This document shows, one piece after another, positions 10,898 to 23,070 of a DNA stretch of 64,000 nt. The notes under the pieces are model-generated. The model made no database searches and was not told where the DNA came from. It saw nothing but the letters and a program-made list of their open reading frames with translations. A program made the position numbers and the translations under genes. Source of the DNA: Elymus sibiricus. Taxonomy: Eukaryota; Streptophyta; Magnoliopsida; Poales; Poaceae. The stretch lies in NCBI GenBank assembly GCA_039707655.1, contig CM077671.1:301506509-301570508 (forward strand), given 5' to 3'. Within the stretch, counting starts at the first letter, position 1. The number at the start of each line of letters is the position of its first letter.

Positions 10898-12963
10898 GCA
10901 CTTCTGGGTGACTCCTATAGTGCTTTTCTTGTATAACTGGTCCCCCAAAACTTCGAATGACTTGGATCGACGGACGATCTGACAAGCTTCTTCTTCATCT
11001 TCGGGGAGTTCTTGCCTGAGCAAGTATGCCAAATAAGGTTGAGTCCACTCGGGAGTGATTATCAGCATTTCGTGGACCAGATCCACTACAGCCGGAATGT
11101 CAACCTCAGTCGGATTAGATGGACTGACTGCTTGCGGGGGCTCCTCTGTGAAAGGATCTTCTGCAATCGTTGGGGCGCGCAGATGTTCGAGGAATATGTC
11201 CTTAGGGACTGGTCGCCGAGTGGATCCAATCTTTGCCAGGTCATCTGCAGCCTGGTTTTTTGCGCGAGGAATGTGATGCAGCTCCAACCTTCAAAATTCT
11301 TCTCCAATTTCCTGACCGCGTTGCAGTAACCGGTCATTGCTGGACTCCGAATATCCCATTCCTTCATCACTAGGTTGACAACGAGGTCCGAATCACCGTA
11401 GACCATCAAACGACGAATGCCGAGTGATATGGCCATGCGGAGCCCGTACAGGAGGGCTTCGTACTAGGCCTCGTTGTTTGATGAGTCGAAATGGATTTGG
11501 AGGACATAGTTCAGCCGGTCTCCTTTGGGAGAGACAAGAACCACACCAGCTCCAGAGCCATTGAGCATCTTGGATCCATCGAAGAACAAGGTCCAGTGTT
11601 CGGGAACACTCGGAATTGGCTGCTCTTGCTCGATCCACTCGGCCATAGAATCGACCAGTGCCTGGGACTTGATTAATTTCTTGGCTTCGAACTTGATCTT
11701 CAGCGGAAGGAGTTCAATTGCCCACTTTGCCACTCAGCCAGCAGCGTCTCTATTGTGCAAGATCTCCGACAGGGGAGCGTTGCGGATGACCGTGACCGAA
11801 TGATCTTGGAAGTAATGAACCACCTTCTTAGCAGTCAGGTAAATACCATAGACCAGCTTTTGGTAGTGCGGGTACCTTTGCTTGGAAGGGGTTAACACTT
11901 CTGAGATGTAATATATGGGTCTTTGAACCTTGAATGCTTTTCCTGGCTCTTCACGCTCTACTGCAAGGACTGTGCTCACCACCTGGCTAGTCGCCGCGAT
12001 GTATAAGAGTAAAGGTTCCTGGCTGCCCAGAGCAGCTAACACCGGCTGGGTGGAAAGCAATGCCTTGAGTTCTTCAAACGCGGCTTGCGCTTCATTGGTC
12101 CACTCGAATTTGTCGGACTTCTTCATCAGTCGGTACAGAGGGAGTGCCTTCTCTCCGAGTCTTGAGAGGAATCGACTCAGGGCCGCAAGGCATCCTGTCA
12201 GCCTTTGCACGTCATGTAAGCGCTCTGGTTGCTTCATTCGGACTATAGCGCCGATTTTGTCTGGGTTGGCATCGATCCCTCGTTCGGAAACGAGAAAACC
12301 GAGTAACTTTCCAGCAGGCACTCCGAATGTGCACTTAGCTGGATTCAGCTTTATCCCGAAGCGCCGTAGGTTCGCGAAGGTCTCGGCAAGGTCAGTCAGG
12401 AGGTCGGAACCTTTCCTAGACTTGACTACGATATCGTCCATATAAGCCTCCACGTTCCGACTGGTCTGCTTTTGCAAGCATTTTTGGATCATGCGCTGGA
12501 AAGTGGCCCCAGCATTCTTCAGGCCGAATGGCATTGTGACGTAGCGAAAGCACCCGAATGGGGTGATGAAGGCTGTTTTTATTACATCAGGACCGTACAT
12601 TCGGATCTGGTGGTACCCGGAGTACGCATCCAGGAACGACATACGTTCGCATCCGGCAGTAGAGTCTACTATCTGATCTATCTGCGGTAAAGGGAAATGA
12701 TCCTTCGGGCAGGCCCAATTGAGATGTTTAAAGTCAATACACATACGGAGTGATTTGTCCTTCTTCGGTACCAAGACGACATTCGCGAGCCACTTGGAGT
12801 GGTAAACCTCGCGAATGAACTCGGCAGTAAGGAACCGAGCTATCTCTTGACCAATCGCCTTGCGCTTCTCGACGAAGGATCGGCGCAAGTACTCTTTGAC
12901 TGGCTTGGCCTTGGGATCGGTTAGGAGTCGGTGCTCAGCTAGTTCCCTGGGAACACCAGGCAT
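10898..12963 (-). pseudogene. T1 reverse transcriptase, RNase H and start of integrase
   Basis: The minus-strand frame from 12963 encodes the RT of a Gypsy element: LVPKKDKSLRMCIDF, FLDAYSGYHQI, MPFGLKNAGATFQRMI and the catalytic EAYMDDIVV (YMDD codons at 12433-12444). RNase H follows at about 11730-11100, with DGSKMLNGSGAGV, MVYGDSDLVV and HHIPRAKNQAADDLAK. Then comes the integrase N-terminal part, cut by T2 at 10897. A stop near 11734, another near 11464 and a frameshift between about 11290 and 11440 break the polyprotein. The integrase continues at 2773. Confidence 0.9.
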
Positions 12964-13026
12964 GTCAGACGGCTTCCATGCGAAGATGTCCCAGTTCTCA
13001 CGGAGGAACTGGATGAGCTCGGCTTC

Positions 13027-14364
13027 CTATTTCTCTCCGAGTGAGGTGGAGATGTTCGTCGGAGCAGCACTTGGATCACTCGGATGAACATGGACTTGCT
13101 TGGTCTCGCCAGCCGACTGGAAGGCTGATTCTGAAGCCGGCCGCTTTGATTTGAGCAGATCGGCCGTATCTACTTCTTTCGTGTACCCTTCAAGCTCGAC
13201 TGCAAGCACTTGTTCGTTGGCGATCTTTGAGCCCCTCTGGAGGCACTCTTCGGCAACCTTCCGGTCGCCAGTCACTATGATCATGCCCTTAGGCCCTGGC
13301 ATCTTGAGTTTGAGATACATGTAACATGGTCTGGCCATGAAACGTGCGTAGGCTGGCCTACCCAGGATGGCGTGATAAGCACTGCGGAAGTCGACCACCT
13401 CGAAGGTTAACCTTTCCTTTCGAAAATTCTTTTCGCCTCAGAATACTACGTCCAGAGCGATCTGGCTGAGTGACTCTGCCTTCTTCCCAGCGACGATCCC
13501 ATGGAAATGCATGTTGCTCTTGCTCAATTGAGACATCGGGATGCCCATTGCCTTGAGCATATCAGCATATATGATATTAAGCCCGCTGCCTCCGTCCATA
13601 AGGACCTTGCGCAGTCGGACGCCACCCACTGCCGGGTCGACGACCAACGCCTGCCTCCCAGGGGTGGCTATGTGAGGCGGATGGTCGGACTGGTCGAAGG
13701 TGATAGGCGTCTTCGTCCAATTGAGGTACTTGGGGGCAGTCGAAACTGCCATGTTGACCTCCCGATTGACAACCTTCAGCTGCCTCTTGCTTTCGACGTC
13801 GGCGAAGATCACGTTGAGGACTTTATCGACCTTTGGATACTTGGAAGTATCTTCCTCATCTTCGACATCGACCTTTTCACTCGAGGGCTCAGCACCCATC
13901 TCCTGCTTGAGCAGGCGACTTTCCCGAGTGGTGTGCTTCAGGAGCACAACGTTGCCTTCTTCATCCGTCTTGGTATGAATTTGGCACGGTTGGTTGAGGA
14001 TGTCGGATTTGTATTCGGACTTCTTCTTGGGAGTCCACTCTTTCTTCTTTTTCTTGGGCTTCGGCTTGCCTTGTCCTTGCCCTTGGACTGCTGCCACCTC
14101 CGCCTTGCCGGAGGCGTCAGCCTTCTGCTTCTGATTTTTCCCGGCATTGCCTCCCGATTGAGGGGCGTTGCCAGCTCTCGCTTTTCCGCTACGGAGGTGG
14201 TCTTCTTCCTCGCCATTGGCGTACTTGTTTGCGATCTCCATGGCCCGACTGAGGGACGGATCCCCAGACCGGCCGAACTTCAAGATCAACTCCCGATACC
14301 GAGTGCCTGCCTTGAAGGCGCACACGGCCTGATTCTCGGTCACATTTTCCATGGTGTTGTGCAA
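13027..14364 (-). pseudogene. T1 gag C-terminus and aspartic protease
   Basis: The minus-strand frame carries the end of gag (YRELILKFGRSGDPSLSRAM), a Lys-rich nucleocapsid-like region (GKPKPKKKKKEWTPKKKSEY) and the retropepsin motif VLMDGGSGLNIIY near 13570-13610. The segment GRPAYARFMA continues toward RT. No clear CCHC knuckle is visible; only single Cys residues remain in the basic region. A stop near 13438 separates protease subsegments, and the frame is shared with RT. Confidence 0.82.
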
Positions 14365-15845
14365 TGTGGTCCAGCACTGAATGTACTCTCGGAGAGTTTC
14401 GTTGCTCTTCTGGACGCAGTGCTATAGCTCTGTCAGTCCGCCCGGGCGCTTGTACATGCCCTCGAATGTTTTGACGAACACTCGGGCCAAATCTTCCCAA
14501 CAGTAAATGCAGTTGGCTGGCAACTGATTCAGCCACGCCCACGCGGACCCCTCCAACATGAGCGGAAGGTGCTTCATGGCAACGAAATCATCGCCGCCGC
14601 CGATCTAGACAGCGACTCGATAGTCTTCGAGCCAAGTCTTTGGCTTGGATTCGCCATTGAACTTCCCAATTCTGGTTGCCAGCCGGTAATTGGGAGGTAT
14701 TTCCGCCTCTCGGATGTATCTGCTGAAACACCCGAGGCCGGTAACTCCCCAGCCGCTCGCTCGGTCTCTGTCATATCTGTTCCGATCGACCACTCGCTGA
14801 GTGATGTCAGACCGGGCATCGTAGCCTCTGTGCCGAATAGGGCTCCACTCACGGTTTCTCCCGAGTGGGTAGCCCCCGTCAAACGGACGTTGGCCACGCG
14901 AACCACCCCTCGGAGGGGAGTCCGACTGAAATCATGATCGTCGCGCCCGCGTCCTCCGTACGGACCTCTCGGATGAGGAGGAGTTCGCGGTTCTTTCCTC
15001 GGCGTGAGCGGACTGTGAGCTGACTGCACAGTATCTGCCCGAGTGGATTCATTGCGAATGCGTTGATGAGATTGGGATACCTCTAAGTTTTGTTGTAGGG
15101 CGGTCTTCAGCAAAGCCTGGATTTGCCGAATGCCCTCGCCTACCACCGAATCAGACGGCTGGATCGAATCTGCAATCCGAGTGGCCGCGGCCAGATTCAG
15201 CAAAGGCGTGCGCATCACCGGGATGGTGTACGGACGATCCTTTGTGAACAACTGACGGCGGCTACGGCTGGAGCTGGGAAGCTCCCTCGCCGCACGTTCG
15301 TCAAGTGAATGTTCCAGCCGCTCGAGACGCTCGCGCTCAGCCAGGGTAGCTTAGCGAGCAGCCTCCAGGGCTATCTCTTCCGGGGTGTTTCCCGCTATGG
15401 GCGTCTGAAGGACCTGGTCGTTCCTACACCTGATTTCCTCCCGCTGCTCCCGGGTGAGGGGTCGGGGAACATAGCCGTCGGAGCTGGCGTTGTGGCGGTC
15501 GCCATCCCGATCGCGGGTGTCTCCCGCCGAATGCCCAGGAGGAGCAGCACCTCGGGCTGCGCCGGCCATCAAGACCTCCGCCACGTCGCCGCTGCTCGCG
15601 TGCTCGGCAGCTTTAGAGGATTCGTCATCCGAAGACGGGAAGAGGCAATGGACTGACTCGTCGGCTTCGAGTGTAGCCACCTGCTGCCCTGCGGCCTGGG
15701 CCGCCACAGCGTGCTTGATCCAACGATGCAGTCGTGAATGCCCGGAGCGCCGACGACAAGCGGCAAGGTGAGTCGGAGAAGTCGGTCGATAGAGCGAAGA
15801 CGGTTGCCGGAGGAGAACTCCGAACGTCGTCGCGTTGAAGTGCAC
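14365..15845 (-). pseudogene. T1 gag N-terminal and core region
   Basis: In the minus strand, 14430-14800 encodes the gag core: YRLATRIGKFNGESKPKTWL, AWAWLNQLP and FVKTFEGMYKRPG. It has stops near 14605 and 14420 and a frame change relative to the upstream part (14574-15251), which is Ser/Arg/Pro rich. A further stop lies near 15351. The start codon is uncertain; the frame is open to about 15845. Confidence 0.75.
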
Positions 15846-16031
15846 CGCACCTCGGGTGGACAGTGCCTCAGCGTCCAGCGGTGCCTCCTACAGCCACGCC
15901 GAATCGTCGACGGCGAAGCTGAGGGACCCGAAGAGGATCTCGCCGCCGAATGTGTTCATGATGAACGAGAAAATGGAAATTCCACCTGCGCCGGAATTCG
16001 CAAGATGCGCAGCCCCACGGTGGGCGCCAAC
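15846..16031 (-). other. T1 5' leader with primer binding site
   Basis: The leader lies between the 5' LTR and gag. Next to the LTR, the minus strand reads TTGGCGCCCACCGTGGGGC (about 16013-16031), the usual type of tRNA primer site in Tat-clade elements. Confidence 0.8.
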
Positions 16032-16584
16032 TGTCGTGGGAATGAACCTGGCAATAGTAATAGGGGGTACGAAAGGAGGGGCGAAGTCTAGCTACGGCGC
16101 AAGTGTGCACTCAGTTTGTACGAGTTCAGGCCTCACTCGGAAGTGATAACAGCCCTACGTCTTGGTGCCCGGGGGCTGTGGTGTTTGCTTATGGTGGTAG
16201 AAAATTACAGAGGGTGGGAACCCTTGCTCTGGCGCCCGGGGGTGGCTTATATAGAGTGCGCCACCACCGGCCGAGCGCCATGATTAGGGCAATAAATGTC
16301 AATGAATACAGCATTACAGGAACGGCTGATTATCTTGGCGCTACTGGTAACGGTGAATTAACTCACAACGAATGACTACTCGAATTCTATGGACGCTTGA
16401 TCTTCTGGGTCGCCTGAGCTTCTGTCTGTCTGAATGGCGCTGTGTAGCCCGAGTGACATGAACAATCCGAGTGAACGGCTATATTCATCCGAATGAGTCT
16501 CTGCCCAGGGGCTTTAATGACAATGAAGAACCATAGGTGGGCCTCAGATGTCATGCCTATGACCCTACCCAGGGTAGGTACCCA
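16032..16584 (-). repeat. T1 5' LTR
   Basis: On the plus strand it begins TGTCGTGGGAATG beside the primer site and ends at a CCCA near 16584, where S1 LTR sequence resumes. The outer boundary is inferred from that junction because the second LTR is off-window. A minus-strand TATATAAG (16246-16253) is a likely promoter element. Confidence 0.75.
16246..16253 (-). promoter_or_regulatory. TATA box of the T1 LTR
   Basis: TATATAAG on the minus strand, oriented toward T1 gag. Confidence 0.65.
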
Positions 16585-17626
16585 GGGTCCCTAGGCAGTA
16601 GCTAGATGGCTTCCTGTCTCTCTTTTGATTCTCAATACAATGGTCTCTTGGAGATCTATTTGATGTAAACTTTCGAGGTGTGTTTGTTGGGATCCGATGA
16701 ATTTCGAGTTCATGATCAGTTTCTATCCATGAATATTATTTGAGTCTTCTTTGATCTCTTATATGCATGATTACTTATAGCCTCGTATTTCTTTTTCGAA
16801 TCTTTGGTTTAGTTAGGCCAACTAGATCGATTTTTCTTGTCATGGGAAGAGGTGCTTTGTGATGGGTTCGATCTTGCGGTGTCCTTTCCCAGTGAGAGAA
16901 GGGGTAGCAAGGCACGCATGTATCGTTGCCATTAAGGATAACAAGATGGGGTCTATTCCTACATGAATAGATCTTGTCTACATCATGTCATCGTTCTTAT
17001 TGCATTACTCCGTTTTTCCTTGAACTTAATACACTAGATGCATGCTAGATAGCGGTCAATGTGTGGAGTAATAGTGGTAGATGCAGGCAGGAGTCGGTCT
17101 ACTTATCTTGGACATGATGCCTATGTAATGATCATCGCCTTGGATATCGTCATGATTATTTGATCTTCTATCAATTGCCCAACAGTAATTTTTTCACCCA
17201 CCGTGCGCTATACTCATGAGGGAAGCCACTAGTGAAACCTACGGCCCCCGGGTCTACTTTTCCAACATATTGCTTTCCGATCTATCTTTTTGCCTCTTTT
17301 GTTTTCAGATCTATTATTCCAAAAAAAACCAAAAATACCTTGCTGCACTTTTTATTTGCTCTTTTTATTTTGTGTTCTTGAGAGATCTATCTCTTCAATC
17401 TATCACTACCTAATCTATCTTTTTACCGTAGAGAGATTGACAACCTCTCTTTCGCGTCGGGTTGCAAGTATTTGTTCTTTGTGTGCAGGTGTTGCTTATT
17501 AGGTGGTGGTGATCCTCCTACTGGTTCGATACCTTGGTTTCATAACTGAGAGAAATACTTACCGTCGATGTGCTGCATCATCCCTTCCTCTTTGGGGAAA
17601 TACCGACGCAGTCTCAAGCCACGTCA
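16585..17626 (+). repeat. S1 5' LTR (start missing, displaced by T1)
   Basis: It matches 21830-22856, 51210-52229 and 57610-58643 and ends GCCACGTCA beside the primer site. Confidence 0.9.
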
Positions 17627-17636
17627 AAGGAATTTC

Positions 17637-17655
17637 TGGCGCCGTTGCCGGGGAG
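17637..17655 (+). other. S1 primer binding site
   Basis: TGGCGCCGTTGCCGGGGAG, ten bases after the LTR, is the typical Athila-clade tRNA primer site. Confidence 0.88.
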
Positions 17656-17920
17656 GAAGCGGTCACTTCTACGTGCCAATCTCTGGCGCCGAGGAGACAC
17701 CATCATCATCTTCCAGGTTCCTAATCACAAATCTCTTCTCCTTGCAATTACATTATTTGCCATTTGCCTCTCGTTTTCCTCTCCCCCACTTCACAAAAAT
17801 TTGATGTTTTATTCGCCCTCTTTTTCATTCGCCTTTTTCTCGCCGGATATCTTTTTGTTTGGTTATGTTGCCATGTGCCTTCTATTTGCTTGCATCTTTG
17901 ATTGTTAAAAAATTATTGAT

Positions 17921-18847
17921 ATGGATCCTCATCCACTTGCTAATCTTTTCAAAAGACCAAATTATGATGAACCAATTGCTAGTGGGTTGAGTGCACTTGA
18001 TTATCTCTATGAATTTTTGTTTGAAAAACATGAATCTGAAAATTTTGATGAAGTGTTGAAAGAAGAAATTTATAAGGTGATTCATGATAGCTCCTTGATT
18101 GAAAAGCATGATTGCAATGATGTTACTATAAATTCTATTAATGTCAATTATGTTAATGATATGCAAAATTACAAGCTTGGGGATGATAATTTTGTCATGT
18201 CCACTTCTTATTGCAATGATCATGATTGGGGTGATAATTCTTCTTATGATCTTGAAAATTTATTTAAGCCTCATGTTGAATATGTCATTGATAATAATGT
18301 TTGCAATAGTATCGAAAGTGAGTTTGGGAGAGCGTCATATTTAGGTAAAAAGAATCCCACATATTTGGAGAGTGTTCAATCTTATGAATTTTTTGATAAA
18401 AGTGGGTTTGGAGAGGTCATAACTTTAGTTGATGATAATCCCACTATTTTGGAAGATGATAAAAAATTTATGCATGTTGATCATAAAGAGAGTATTGTTT
18501 ATGATAGCTATATTGTTGAATTTGATTATGATCCTACATGTAATTATTATGCGAGAGAAAATTATGGTTGTAGAAATTCTCATGATACTAAATTACCTCT
18601 CTTCATGTTGAGATTGCTATTGTATCTTTCTTGTTCCTTCCATATGCTAGTTTTTGCTTGCCTTGATAATTTGTTTGCTTATAAAATGCCTATGCATAGG
18701 AAGTATGTTAGACTTAATTGTGTTTTCCATCTGCTTCATGATGCTCTCTTTGCATTCCTATTATTATCTTTCATCAGGGCATCATTGAAATCTCAAGCCT
18801 ATCATAATGGCTATAAAGAAAGAGCATGTTGGGAGGCAACCCAATGA
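17921..18847 (+). CDS. S1 ORF, 308 residues, no recognised domain
   Basis: An intact ATG-to-TGA frame begins MDPHPLANLFKRPNYDEP. It is acidic and Asn/Asp rich up to about residue 225. Two hydrophobic segments follow (about residues 226-252, LFMLRLLLYLSCSFHML, and 266-286, FHLLHDALFAFLLLSFI) that could span a membrane or form a core. The stretch FFDKSGFGEVITL resembles FDESGFEEVKTL in the gag-protease linker of S2, so the ORF is probably a rearranged derivative of that gene. The last codons (WEATQ) come from the 3' block GTTGGGAGGCAACCC shared by S1, S2 and S3. There is no retropepsin, zinc knuckle or pol motif. Whether it is translated is unknown. Confidence 0.55.
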   Translation: MDPHPLANLFKRPNYDEPIASGLSALDYLYEFLFEKHESENFDEVLKEEIYKVIHDSSLIEKHDCNDVTINSINVNYVNDMQNYKLGDDNFVMSTSYCNDHDWGDNSSYDLENLFKPHVEYVIDNNVCNSIESEFGRASYLGKKNPTYLESVQSYEFFDKSGFGEVITLVDDNPTILEDDKKFMHVDHKESIVYDSYIVEFDYDPTCNYYARENYGCRNSHDTKLPLFMLRLLLYLSCSFHMLVFACLDNLFAYKMPMHRKYVRLNCVFHLLHDALFAFLLLSFIRASLKSQAYHNGYKERACWEATQ

Positions 18848-21284
18848 ATAAATTTATTTCTACCTTTTTCCTTTCAGTTTTTGAGTGTTGACACAATTAT
18901 GCCTCTTTTATGATTGTGTTTTTTATGTTTTATTTAGTGTTTGTGCAAAGTAGAGCCTTTAGGATGATTCATAAGATGAGTAGAAGTGATGCTGAATCTG
19001 AAACAGAAACTTTGCCTCCAGTGTTCTAATTTTCATTTTTTACTGGAACGTGATATTGAGCTGAAATTTTAACACAGTGTTTCTATACAAATTATTTACG
19101 TTGTCCTAATTTTTCAGAATTTTTAAAGCTACAGAATTATGGTTAGAGTACATATTACTACAGACTGTTCTGTTTAAGACAGATTCTGTTTTCGTTGCAT
19201 TGTGTGCTTGTTTTGATGAATCTATGGGTTGTATTGAAGGGTATGAGCCATGGTAAAGTGAAAATACAGTAGGTATAATGCAATAACAAAATATGAATGG
19301 GTTTGCAACAGCACCTAAAGTAGTGATTTCCTTTATTATACTAACAGATCTCACGAAGATTTTGTTGAGTTTTGTGTGATTGAAGTTTTCATGTTTTGGG
19401 TGAGATCACGATGGATGAAGGAATAAGGAGTGAAAAGAGCCTAAGCTTGGGGATACTACAGAACCCCCAAGATATATCCAAAGAGAAACAAGCAACTAAG
19501 CTTGGGGATGCCCCCGAGTGGCATCCCCTCTTTCTTCTAACGACCATCGGTATTTTACTTGGAGCTATATTTTTATTCATCACATATCATGAGTTTTGCT
19601 TGGAGCGTCTTGTATCATTTGAGTCTTTGATTGCTTTGCTTGTTAGTTTGTCACTTGTATCCTTGCTGGACACACCTATTTGAGAGAGCCAAAATTATGC
19701 TATGATTTGTTAGAATTGCTCTATATGCTTCACTTAAACTTTTTGAGCTATAGAATTGCTCTAGTGCTTCACTAATATCTTTTTGAGCACGATGTGCTTG
19801 GAAATTTTTGTAGAAAACACTCTCATGCTTAACTTAGATTAATTTGAGAGTTAGTAACTTTTGAAGAAATCCTCTCATGCTTCACTTATACCTTTTTTTG
19901 AGAGATGAAATCTTTATGCTCATGTGCTTAACTTAAATTTGTTTGAGCTTGCCAAAAAGCAATGGCAATATATGAAACTAGTCCCAAAGTGATAGATATC
20001 CAAGGAGGATATAATAAAAACTTTCATGAAGATCATTGGACAAATTAAACTTGATTCCTTGTAATAGTTTTGAAACATGATGATAGTAATATGTGAGTCA
20101 TGTTAATGAGTAATTATGCCTAGTAGGAATATTGGTGTTAAGGTTTGTGATTCCTTATGCATGCACGAAAGTCAATAGTTATGCAATGAAGTTACATCCT
20201 ACTTATGGTGCATTATTCGGTGTTAGTTATGCTCAATGCTCGCTTGTGTGAATTTTCGTTTCTTGGTTGGTTGCTTATCAATCTATTTGCTAGCCTCCAC
20301 TTGTACTAAGTAGAAATACTACTTGTGCATCCAAAATCCTTAAACCCATTTTTGCCATATGAGTCCACCATACCTACCTATATGCAGTATTTCCATGCCG
20401 TTCCAAGCAAATTTGCATGTGACATCTCTAATTTTCAGAATAAATTTCTCTTTTGTGTGCTCGTACCGCTCATGAAACGGTAGGGAGTGTCCAATATTTT
20501 TCCATGCTAGATGTGTTATTCTCAAAATGAGTGTTTATTCACTTGTCATTGCACGAGAGTGCGGCGGTTATAGGGATGCCCATTCCCGAAATGAAAAAGA
20601 TTTTTTTTTACTTTATGTTGTCAAATAATAAATTCCTTGGAAAGTGTTGGTATGGAAGGCAACCGTGGATACGGCCAGCCATGGAATGTGAAAGAATGGT
20701 GGAAAAAGGAATAAACTTTATTTACTGTTTGGGAACCGCCTATGATGTATCTAGCATGGAAAGTATTGTGAACTACTTTGTCGTTTTCGTTGACAGGAAA
20801 GGCATGCCACCCAAAATATTTTTCTCTCTCAATTTAAACTTTGAGCTCTGGCACCTCTACAAATCCCTACTTCCCTCTGCGAAGGGCCTATCTATTTACT
20901 TTATGCAATTTTTATTTTTACCTTGAGTCTCCATCTTCTCTTATAAAGCACCAACTAGGGGGCACTATGATCGTACTTGAGCATTGGGTGTAGCTAATAT
21001 TTGAGTGTGTTTCATGAATGGATCAATGATTGAGCATGATGGGCTAGGGATAACTTTCTTTAGTGTTGATATTTTAAAAGACATGGTTGCTTATTGGCAT
21101 GCTTGAGTATTGAAGTCATTATGTTAAAACTAGACTATTGCTTTGAATCAACTAAAAGTCCAAATCTCCATGCTACAAAAGAAAAGAATATGAGATCAAA
21201 ATGTTAGGCAGCATTCCACATCAAAAATTCTGTTTTTTATCATTTACCTACTCGAGGACGAGTAGGAATTAAGCTTGGGGATGC
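18848..21284 (+). other. S1 3' untranslated region with polypurine tract
   Basis: This 2.4-kb AT-rich region is also found in S2 (54569-57065) and, reversed, in S3 (59417-61905). It includes degenerate repeats of a GCTTCACTTA...TTTTGAG motif between about 19700 and 19950. It ends with AAGCTTGGGGATGC, the likely plus-strand primer, next to the LTR. Confidence 0.8.
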
Positions 21285-22856
21285 TGATACGTCTCCAACG
21301 TATCTATAATTTTTGCTTGTTCCATGCTGTTATATTATCATTCTTGGATGTTTTACAATCATTTTATAGCAACTTTGTATCATTTTTTGGGACTAACCTA
21401 TTGACATAGTGCCAAAGTGCCAGTTGCTATTTTTGCTTGTTTTTTTACTTCGCGGAATATCAGTACCAAACAGAGTCCAATCGCGACGAAACTTTTTGGA
21501 GATTTTTTTTGGACCAAAAGACACCCAGTGGGCCAAAGAAGTGCCAGAGAGGTGGGCCGTGGAGACCACAACCCACCAGGGCGCGCCAGGGGGGGGCCGG
21601 CGCGCCCTGATGGGTTGTGCCCTCCTCGGGGCCCCTCTCCACCGCCTCTGATGCCTATAAATTCCAAATTATTCCATAAACCCTAAGGGAGTTGACGAAA
21701 AACACTCCAGCCGCCATAAGTTCCAGAACCTCGAGATCCAATCTAACACCATCACGGAGGGGTTCATCTTCTTCATAGGTGCCTCTCCGATGATGCGTGA
21801 GTAGTCCACCATAGACCTACGGGTCCGTAGGCAGTAGCTAGATGGCATCCTCTCTCTCTCTCTTTTGATTCTCAATACAATGGTCTCTTGGAGATCTATT
21901 TGATGTAAACTTTTGCGGTGTGTTTGTTGGGATCTGATGAATTTTGAGTTCATGATCAGTTTCTATCCATGAATATTATTTGAGTCTTCTTTGATCTCTT
22001 ATATGCATGATTACTTATAGCCTCGTATTTCTTCTTCGAATCTTTGGTTTAGTTAGGCCAACTAGAACGATTTTTCTTGCCATGGAAAGAGGTGCTTTGT
22101 GATGGGTTCGATCTTGCATTGTCCTTTCCCAGTGACAGAAGGGGCAGCAAGGACGCATGTATCGTTGCCATTAAGGATAACAAGATGGGGTCTATTCCTA
22201 CATGAATAGATCTTGTCTACATCATGTCATCATTCTTATTGCATTACTCCATTTTTCCATGAACTTAATACACTATGCATGCTGGATAGCGGTCGATGTG
22301 TGAAGTAATACTGGTAGATGCAGGTAGGAGTCGGTCTACTTATGTTGAACGTGATGCCTATATAATGATCATCGCCTTGGATATCGTCATGATTATTTGA
22401 TCTTCTATAAATTGCCCAACAGTAATTTGTTCACCCACCGTGCGCTATACTCATGAGAGAAGCCACAAGTGAAACATATGGCCCCCGGGTCTACTTTTCC
22501 AACATATTGTTTTCCGATCTATCTTTTTGCCTCTTTTGTTTTCAGATCTATTATTCCAAAAAACCCAGAAATACCTTGCTGCATTTTTATTTGCTCTTTT
22601 TATTTTGTGTTCTTGAGAGATCTATCTCTTCAATCTATCACTACCTATCTTTTTACCGTAGAGAGATTGACAACCTCTCTTTCGCGTCGGGTTGCAAGTA
22701 TTTGTTCTTTGTGTGCAGGTGCTGCTTATTAGGTGGTGGTGATCCTCCTACTGGTTCGATACCTTGGTTTCATAACTGAGGGAAATACTTACCGTCGTTG
22801 TGCTGCATCATCCCTTCCTCTTTGGGGAAATACCGATGCAGTCTCAAGCCACGTCA
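21285..22856 (+). repeat. S1 3' LTR
   Basis: This complete 1572-bp LTR starts TGATACGTCTCCAACG and ends GCCACGTCA. It has a TATAAAT box near 21656 and the GC-rich hairpin-forming stretch around 21580-21620. Confidence 0.92.
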
Positions 22857-23070
22857 CTATGGCTAGATTTTATCTTAATACTTTTCTCGTAGTTGCAGAT
22901 GCTTGCGAGGGGGTTAATCATAAGTGGGAGGTTTGTTCAAGTAAGAACAACATCCAAGCACTGGTCCACCCACATATCAAATTATCAAAGTAGGGAACGC
23001 AAATCAAACCAACATGATAAAAGTGACTAGACGAAATTCCCGTGTACCCTCAAGAACACTTTGCCTATTA

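Larger units (their letters stand above)
1..16584 (-). mobile_element. T1: Tat-clade Ty3/Gypsy LTR retrotransposon, 3' LTR off-window, interrupted by T2
   Basis: Reading on the minus strand from 16584, the element shows a 5' LTR, a primer binding site, gag, protease, RT, RNase H and integrase, then a 3' untranslated region made of tandem repeats that runs toward position 1. The 3' LTR lies beyond the left edge. T2 (2779-10892) sits inside the integrase gene and splits it. The outer LTR end at about 16584 abuts S1 LTR sequence, so T1 is inserted in the 5' LTR of S1; the expected target copy on this side is GGGTC at 16585-16589. Domain order with integrase last and the protein motifs place it in Ty3/Gypsy. 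The Tat assignment rests on resemblance to other grass Tat elements and on the repeat-rich 3' region. All coding segments carry stops, frameshifts or deletions, so it is not autonomous now. Confidence 0.85.
16585..22856 (+). mobile_element. S1: Sabrina-like non-autonomous Athila-clade Gypsy element
   Basis: The visible part holds the 3' two thirds of the 5' LTR (16585-17626), an Athila-type primer site, a single 308-residue ORF, a long 3' untranslated region and a complete 3' LTR (21285-22856, 1572 bp). No RT, RNase H or integrase is present. The missing start of the 5' LTR is displaced beyond the left edge by T1. The base run CTATG after the 3' LTR (22857-22861) corresponds to CTATG at 40730-40734 in the other ATH LTR, which places the S1 insertion site inside the 5' LTR of ATH. 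The family name is by resemblance only. Confidence 0.85.

Noticed and set aside
13501..14427. 308-codon plus-strand frame
   Set aside because: It lies exactly opposite the T1 gag-protease coding region and shows no domain; a shadow of GC-rich coding DNA.
22453..22993. Frames of 86-108 codons repeated near 17216, 50261, 51851, 58256 and 63111
   Set aside because: All fall in Sabrina-like LTR ends; frames shift between copies, so they are not conserved proteins.
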